This document shows positions 60,300 through 64,000 of a stretch of 64,000 nucleotides of DNA, piece after piece (within the stretch, counting starts at the first letter, position 1; each line of letters begins with the position of its first letter). Position numbers and translations under genes: made by a program. This DNA comes from Aporrectodea caliginosa (lineage: Eukaryota; Annelida; Clitellata; Crassiclitellata; Lumbricidae): assembly GCA_020284085.1 (NCBI GenBank), contig JACEVL010000098.1, forward strand, positions 284,501 through 348,500, in the 5' to 3' direction. Under the pieces are notes generated by a model. It did not search any database, had not been told where the DNA came from, and saw only the letters and a list, made by a program, of their open reading frames with translations.

Positions 60300-60450
60300 G
60301 CAAACTTTTGAAATGTAAAGTCACCTCATCTAATCTTTTAATATAATTTAATCAAATCTATCTAATCTTGTCTAATCCAATGACTTCTATAGCGCCGTTG
60401 TCATAAAGTCCAAAACATCGGTCGATAATCGCTTCGAGTAAAGTCTTAAT
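60300..60450 (-). repeat. ACTCGAAGCGACC repeat tail, inverted
   Basis: TCTAATCTTGTCTAATCCAA, then TAGCGCCGTTGTCATAAAGT and CGCTTCGAGTAAAGTCTTAA. Confidence 0.6.
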
Positions 60451-60549
60451 TAAAAATCACAATGGCATTGTAAGGCTATCATGGTTTAAGAGCCTTAAAT
60501 GGTGTTTCGAGGAGGCTGTGAATTAATTTTCACTGCACTGTATAGTGTA

Positions 60550-61135
60550 TGTGCTTTAAATTGTCGTCAACTGTCTTTGATGTCATACTGACGACGTTAA
60601 GCCTTGGAGTAATAATAGCGGCCTTTGAGAGCCTTTGGAGATTTTGTTGCTATAGGTAAGGACAACAATGCCGCCCCTTTTGTTATATTTAATAGTTAAT
60701 TTCAAGAAAATATGCATTTCTTGCTTTACTTTGCCGCCCCTTGAAAAATGCCGCTCTGGGCAGCCGCCTATATCGACTATACCTGAAGCCGGCATTGGGC
60801 TCGATATGGTTATTTATATAGCGCCTCTTCACAGAAAATCGTTTCAGTTGGTGTTCTGCTCCACTCTCTTGCGTTGTTTGATGTTATCAGTCTTTCGTTC
60901 TGTCGTAGCTGTTGCTTTCGTCTCTTTTCTGTCTTCTGGTCTCCCTGAAGGATGGTGCTTCTGGGCTGCTTCTCGTTGTTGTCCCGTCTTTCCGATGTTG
61001 TCGCCTGTCTGCGCCGCTTGCTACCCGATTTATTATGTAGATTTTTGTATTTATTGGTTTTTAAGTTTGAAGTTTCATTGTAGACATAATTTATGGTAGA
61101 TGAGCTTAAGCTCGATAGTTAGCTAAATACACTGA
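60550..61135. other. Repeat debris, no gene
   Basis: It starts with the inverse type A block (GTCGTCAACTGTCTTTGATG) and contains a SINE-type TTTATATAGCGCCTCTTCAC at about 60,811. A 143-codon plus-strand frame (60,668-61,099) crosses these unrelated pieces and is not supported as a gene. Confidence 0.45.
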
Positions 61136-61143
61136 TTTGTAAA

Positions 61144-61235
61144 CTATATAGCCTAGAAAAGAAACGTTTTAAAGGTGTTCAAGTTGAACATTACATTACA
61201 CATACTTTTATCAATATTTAACGACATCTTGAGAG
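61144..61235 (+). promoter_or_regulatory. TATA/GGTGT module P35 (short type)
   Basis: TATATAGCC, 29 bases, GTTTTAAAGGTGTTCAAGTT. The body ends ATATTTAACGACATCTTGAG. Confidence 0.65.
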
Positions 61236-61431
61236 TGTCAGGGTGTTTTGCGACTACTGGACTTAACCTCTTATATCATGTATCTATAATAATCAAATAT
61301 TCGACTGGATTGATTCCAACAGTTTAACGAAATCTTCCTGCATCAAATGCTTTGAAATCGATAAGAAAAATGTCTGCAGTTTCCACACTTGTGCGAGCAG
61401 CATCTATTTAATTAGCATTGAGTCCGTTAGT

Positions 61432-61700
61432 TATATCTATAGCTTTGAATAAAGTGTTTAATTGAACATAGCGACCAACCCAGCTGCCATGGCTACCGTT
61501 CCTAAGCAACATATAAATAAACGCACAAGGTAAGGTGGCAATAAAGCAAGGAAGGCAGCTTTGAATAAAAAAAATCGTCATCAAGATGTCCATGAACATA
61601 GCGCCCAATCCGGTACTGTTGTCATGGCTACCGGTCCTAAGCAACATCGCACCAACTCATCTCCGTGGTCATGAGCAAACTTTGTAAAATGCGATTTTCC
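61432..61700 (+). repeat. Type E bodies, two tandem copies with degenerate module
   Basis: TATATCTATAGCTTTGAATA, then AGTGTTTAATTGAACATAGC, and again GATGTCCATGAACATAGCGC. Each is followed by CATGGCTACCGNTCCTAAGC, then AACAT. It is the inverse orientation of M1, M4 and M8. Confidence 0.55.
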
Positions 61701-61867
61701 AATATCATTGAGTTTGTCTATAATTTCATACTGTAAAGTAATTTTAAAATTATCGTTCCTCGCCTCCAAACGATGTCGTCAAATACTCGATGCCGATGGA
61801 TAAATATAGTGCGTGGATGCAGAGCGGGTCCCTGTAAACAGATTGTTCACGGTTGTTAACCATAACC

Positions 61868-61909
61868 ATTTACACACCTCTTTTAATGCCTTTCTTTTGT
61901 TATATAAAT
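61868..61909 (-). promoter_or_regulatory. TATA/GGTGT module M20
   Basis: Minus strand AATTTATATAAC, 28 bases, AAAAGAGGTGTGTAAATGG. Confidence 0.7.
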
Positions 61910-62780
61910 TCTCATCGTTAAACAAACATTTTAAGTCTTGTGAAATTTTGTACCTCAGTTTCCATGTTCATGTAGTAGATGTTGAAGGGTTCATGTATAG
62001 GCTCTGTACTGTAACAGTGGTGCCATACGGCTACACTTAAGCTTTCATAGCCAATGAAAAGAGCCCTAACGGGAGAAACTGAATTGAAATATCAAACAGA
62101 TGTCGAGGTCTTGACCGTTTTGCAGAATTCATTTTGACTGATTTTGTCGCCACTGACACTATCAACCCATAAGCATCTCAAATATATATATATATATGCG
62201 CACGCAATCCAAAGAAATCAAGAAAATGGACTTGATATTAGTTTTAGATATTCGTCTTATGTTCTGACCCGCCAGTTACAACAGAAAGAAGCGTTAAATA
62301 ATTAAATCATTGGAGGACAAAATCAGTCAGGTATTCAGTCAGGTGAGACCTAAGATAAGCGTTTGTGAAGTACACGTGAGATAAAGTTCTTCACGTCCTT
62401 AGAAGGCAGTTCACAGTGATGACGTCTTGGGCATAGGTTATACCGTCGTTGCACAATTGGTGGAAATAACCCTCGTAAGACATGGCATTCATTCCTAATA
62501 ACTGCATGGAGCAGTCGCTCTTCAGCTGCACCTACCCTCTCCTCTATACTGCAGGCGATCGCGGTGGGAGGAAACCCATCCTCTGCATCCTTTGCACAAC
62601 TGATATAATTATACGATCACTGTTTTTAACGGCCTTAACGATAATTACTGCCATAACATGTTGTTGAACCTCTGTAATTGTCTTTAAAGATACATTTTAG
62701 AAATGTATTTTATAATTTAATCTAATATAACCTACTGTCGGTGAATGGTGAGAACTGCTGAAAAATAATTGTTGTCAATG
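61910..62780. other. Intermodule region without recognised gene
   Basis: A TATATATATATGCGC patch lies at 62,180. Short frames (61,813-62,040; 62,482-62,667) lack domains. Confidence 0.3.
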
Positions 62781-62870
62781 TCGACGTAAAATACTGGGTG
62801 TTAATGCATACAATTTATGAGTGGATGTGGTAAAGTCAGCGTTACTACAATATCGAAGTCAACCGCTCAT

Positions 62871-62913
62871 TTTAAACACCTATTTTAAGGTTCTTCCTAT
62901 ATCTATGTAAATC
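62871..62913 (-). promoter_or_regulatory. TATA/GGTGT module M21 (degenerate TATA)
   Basis: The minus-strand motif GGTGTTTAAAATGAGCGGTT is intact, but TATA is TAGATATAGG/TACATAG. The body leftward holds AACTATTTTTC and GTCGACGTAAAATAC-like sequence on the plus strand. Confidence 0.5.
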
Positions 62914-63009
62914 CAGCAGTTGCTTGGCGTTACATGTTAATTCTTTATCTCCCCCTCTAAGCAATCGTGTCAGCAGGATGTCATCATTAGTTTAATAACG
63001 AGAAGATTA

Positions 63010-63310
63010 TGCTATGAACCGTATCTCAAATGACTCGATTGGCTGAAAAATCCCAGTAAGAACTTATGTCGAAGATCCTTGACTAACCTGCAACTGTCGA
63101 CCAATACTTACATCCCACGTAATCCCCGAAAACTCTTCCGACCAAATCATCTCCTCAAACCAGAATATCCTCCAACATCACCCTTGTCCGTACCCCAGTA
63201 ATCACATCGATCCATATACCACACTTCATCTCAATCAGGGATCGATTTCCCTTCTGAATTCTGAATGTTCCCCGATCCTCTACCCATCCAATCTTTCAAA
63301 CAACAATCGG
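63010..63310 (+). repeat. Block G copy, inverted orientation
   Basis: CCTCCAACATCACCCTTGTC, then GATCCATATACCACACTTCA and TTCCCCGATCCTCTACCCAT. Confidence 0.5.
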
Positions 63311-63459
63311 TCCAGGTCGCCGCAAGATATCGTTAAATAACGTACGTAATGCATACAATTAATGGTTGGCTCAACGACGCACAACTAAGATGCAAAAACG
63401 CCGACGGCAATTGTTCATTTAAAACACCTCTTTTTAATGGTTTACTACTCCTACGTAAA
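63310..63459 (-). promoter_or_regulatory. TATA/GGTGT module M22 with type C body
   Basis: AAAAAGAGGTGTTTTAAATG is intact and is followed on the minus strand by AACAATTGCCGTCGGCG. The expected TATA position reads TTTACGTAG. The body ends with a TTAACGATATCTTGCGGCGA block, so this is one of the clearest C bodies. Confidence 0.6.
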
Positions 63460-63520
63460 CAAAACGCGCAATACCTTCTATAATTATGTAGAAGAGGGCC
63501 CTACGCGCTTTAGTAGGGAT

Positions 63521-63943
63521 CAGTGCAACCACTGCTTGGGATTTTTCCCAAGATCTTGGGATTTTGGGGGTCCGACTTGGGATCTTGGGATATTGCCTAG
63601 CAGTCTTGGGATTTTTCCTAGGGTCCACTAGTTTTTTTTACCGTACTTTGCAACAGTGGCAGCGAATCAGAATAGAAAAACTCGCTCAGTCTGAAAGACG
63701 TTTATCATTATTGTAACCTGTAACCATTGTTAAATCAAAGTTATGCTCCAGTTTTTTCTTTGAGAGTTCTTAACTAGGCATTTTTGTGAATAACTGTGAT
63801 TGGTAAAAGTTAAAACGTATTTCATATTTCCTCACAACTTTTTTCTTTTCAGTAACTTGGGATTTTTTGGTACACCTTTGGCCAATCTTGGGATTTTTCT
63901 GAGAAGAGCTTGGGATTTCAGAAAATGGAGAGTGGTCGCACTG
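63521..63943. mobile_element. hAT-type MITE (423 bp)
   Basis: Inverted ends CAGTGCAACCACT and CAGTGCGACCACT (12 of 13) are flanked by the 8-base duplication GTAGGGAT (63,513-63,520 and 63,944-63,951). Inside, CTTGGGATTTTTC is repeated about seven times, mostly near the ends. The CAG...CTG termini with an 8-base target duplication are the hAT signature. There is no coding sequence. Confidence 0.9.
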
Positions 63944-64000
63944 GTAGGGATAGGTCGCTTGCTGAACTTGGAACTTTCCAGAAATACGAAATCTATTTCT

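Noticed and set aside
60668..61099. 143-codon frame
   Set aside because: It spans an unrelated SINE tail and unassigned DNA with no domain; likely chance.
2073..63459. Modules as spliced-leader RNA genes
   Set aside because: GAG/GTGTTT looks like an exon/donor, and bodies have U-rich patches. But no identical leader is kept across copies and no consistent Sm site and 3' hairpin could be aligned; not supported without RNA data.

Overview
The window looks like repeat-rich intergenic DNA of an animal, most likely a marine invertebrate. The basis is AT-rich, intron-style spacing with no bacterial gene organisation, several LINE lineages (I/Jockey-like, RTE-like, CR1-like), tRNA-derived SINEs with box A/B heads, piggyBac and hAT elements, and abundant microsatellites. 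I could not settle the phylum. I found no intact host protein gene in 64 kb. The only long reading frames with recognisable domains belong to retrotransposons.

The most unusual content is a dispersed module that I counted 57 times on both strands between 2.07 and 63.46 kb. It consists of a TATA box (often GCGYTTTATATA), about 20 bases, then a motif close to AAAGAGGTGTTTAAAA. Counted by eye, the first base of TATATA to the first G of GGTGT is 27-30 bases in roughly 40 of 47 copies, most often 29. That is core-promoter geometry, with the motif sitting where transcription would start. Modules are called P1-P35 (+ strand) and M1-M22 (- strand). Downstream bodies fall into types. Type B runs about 300 bases with a CTTCGTCTCCAG-like start. 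Type C begins TCAACAATTGACGTCG. Types A, D and F share a later TATTTAACGACATCTTGTGG block. B is repeatedly followed by C about 390-470 bases later. Left of about 48 kb most modules point right; right of about 50 kb most point left. What the modules make is unknown.

Layout. 0-4.1 kb: first copy of a direct duplication whose second copy is 17.9-24.8 kb. 4.4-7.9 kb: a module array whose second copy is 42.9-47.7 kb. 8-10 kb: modules, simple repeats and a SINE. 10.2-16.2 kb: a CR1-like LINE remnant split by a 4.4-kb AT-rich long-inverted-repeat element (itself holding a hAT-like transposon) and by an RTE-like fragment, both with target-site duplications. 16.6-17.4 kb: piggyBac-like element. 25-35 kb: modules with LINE 3' ends. 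35.1-39.8 kb: a nearly intact I/Jockey-like LINE on the minus strand. 40-48 kb: modules, SINEs, RTE tail, piggyBac MITE. 48.5-52 kb: hAT-like element, then a LINE inside a LINE. 52-64 kb: mostly minus-strand modules, CR1-like tails, a piggyBac element with a transposase relic, and a hAT MITE.

Nothing here forms a pathway. The window is best read as a tandemly expanded, repeatedly duplicated family of TATA-bearing units into which transposons have landed. Filled versus empty sites in the duplicate copies date several insertions.
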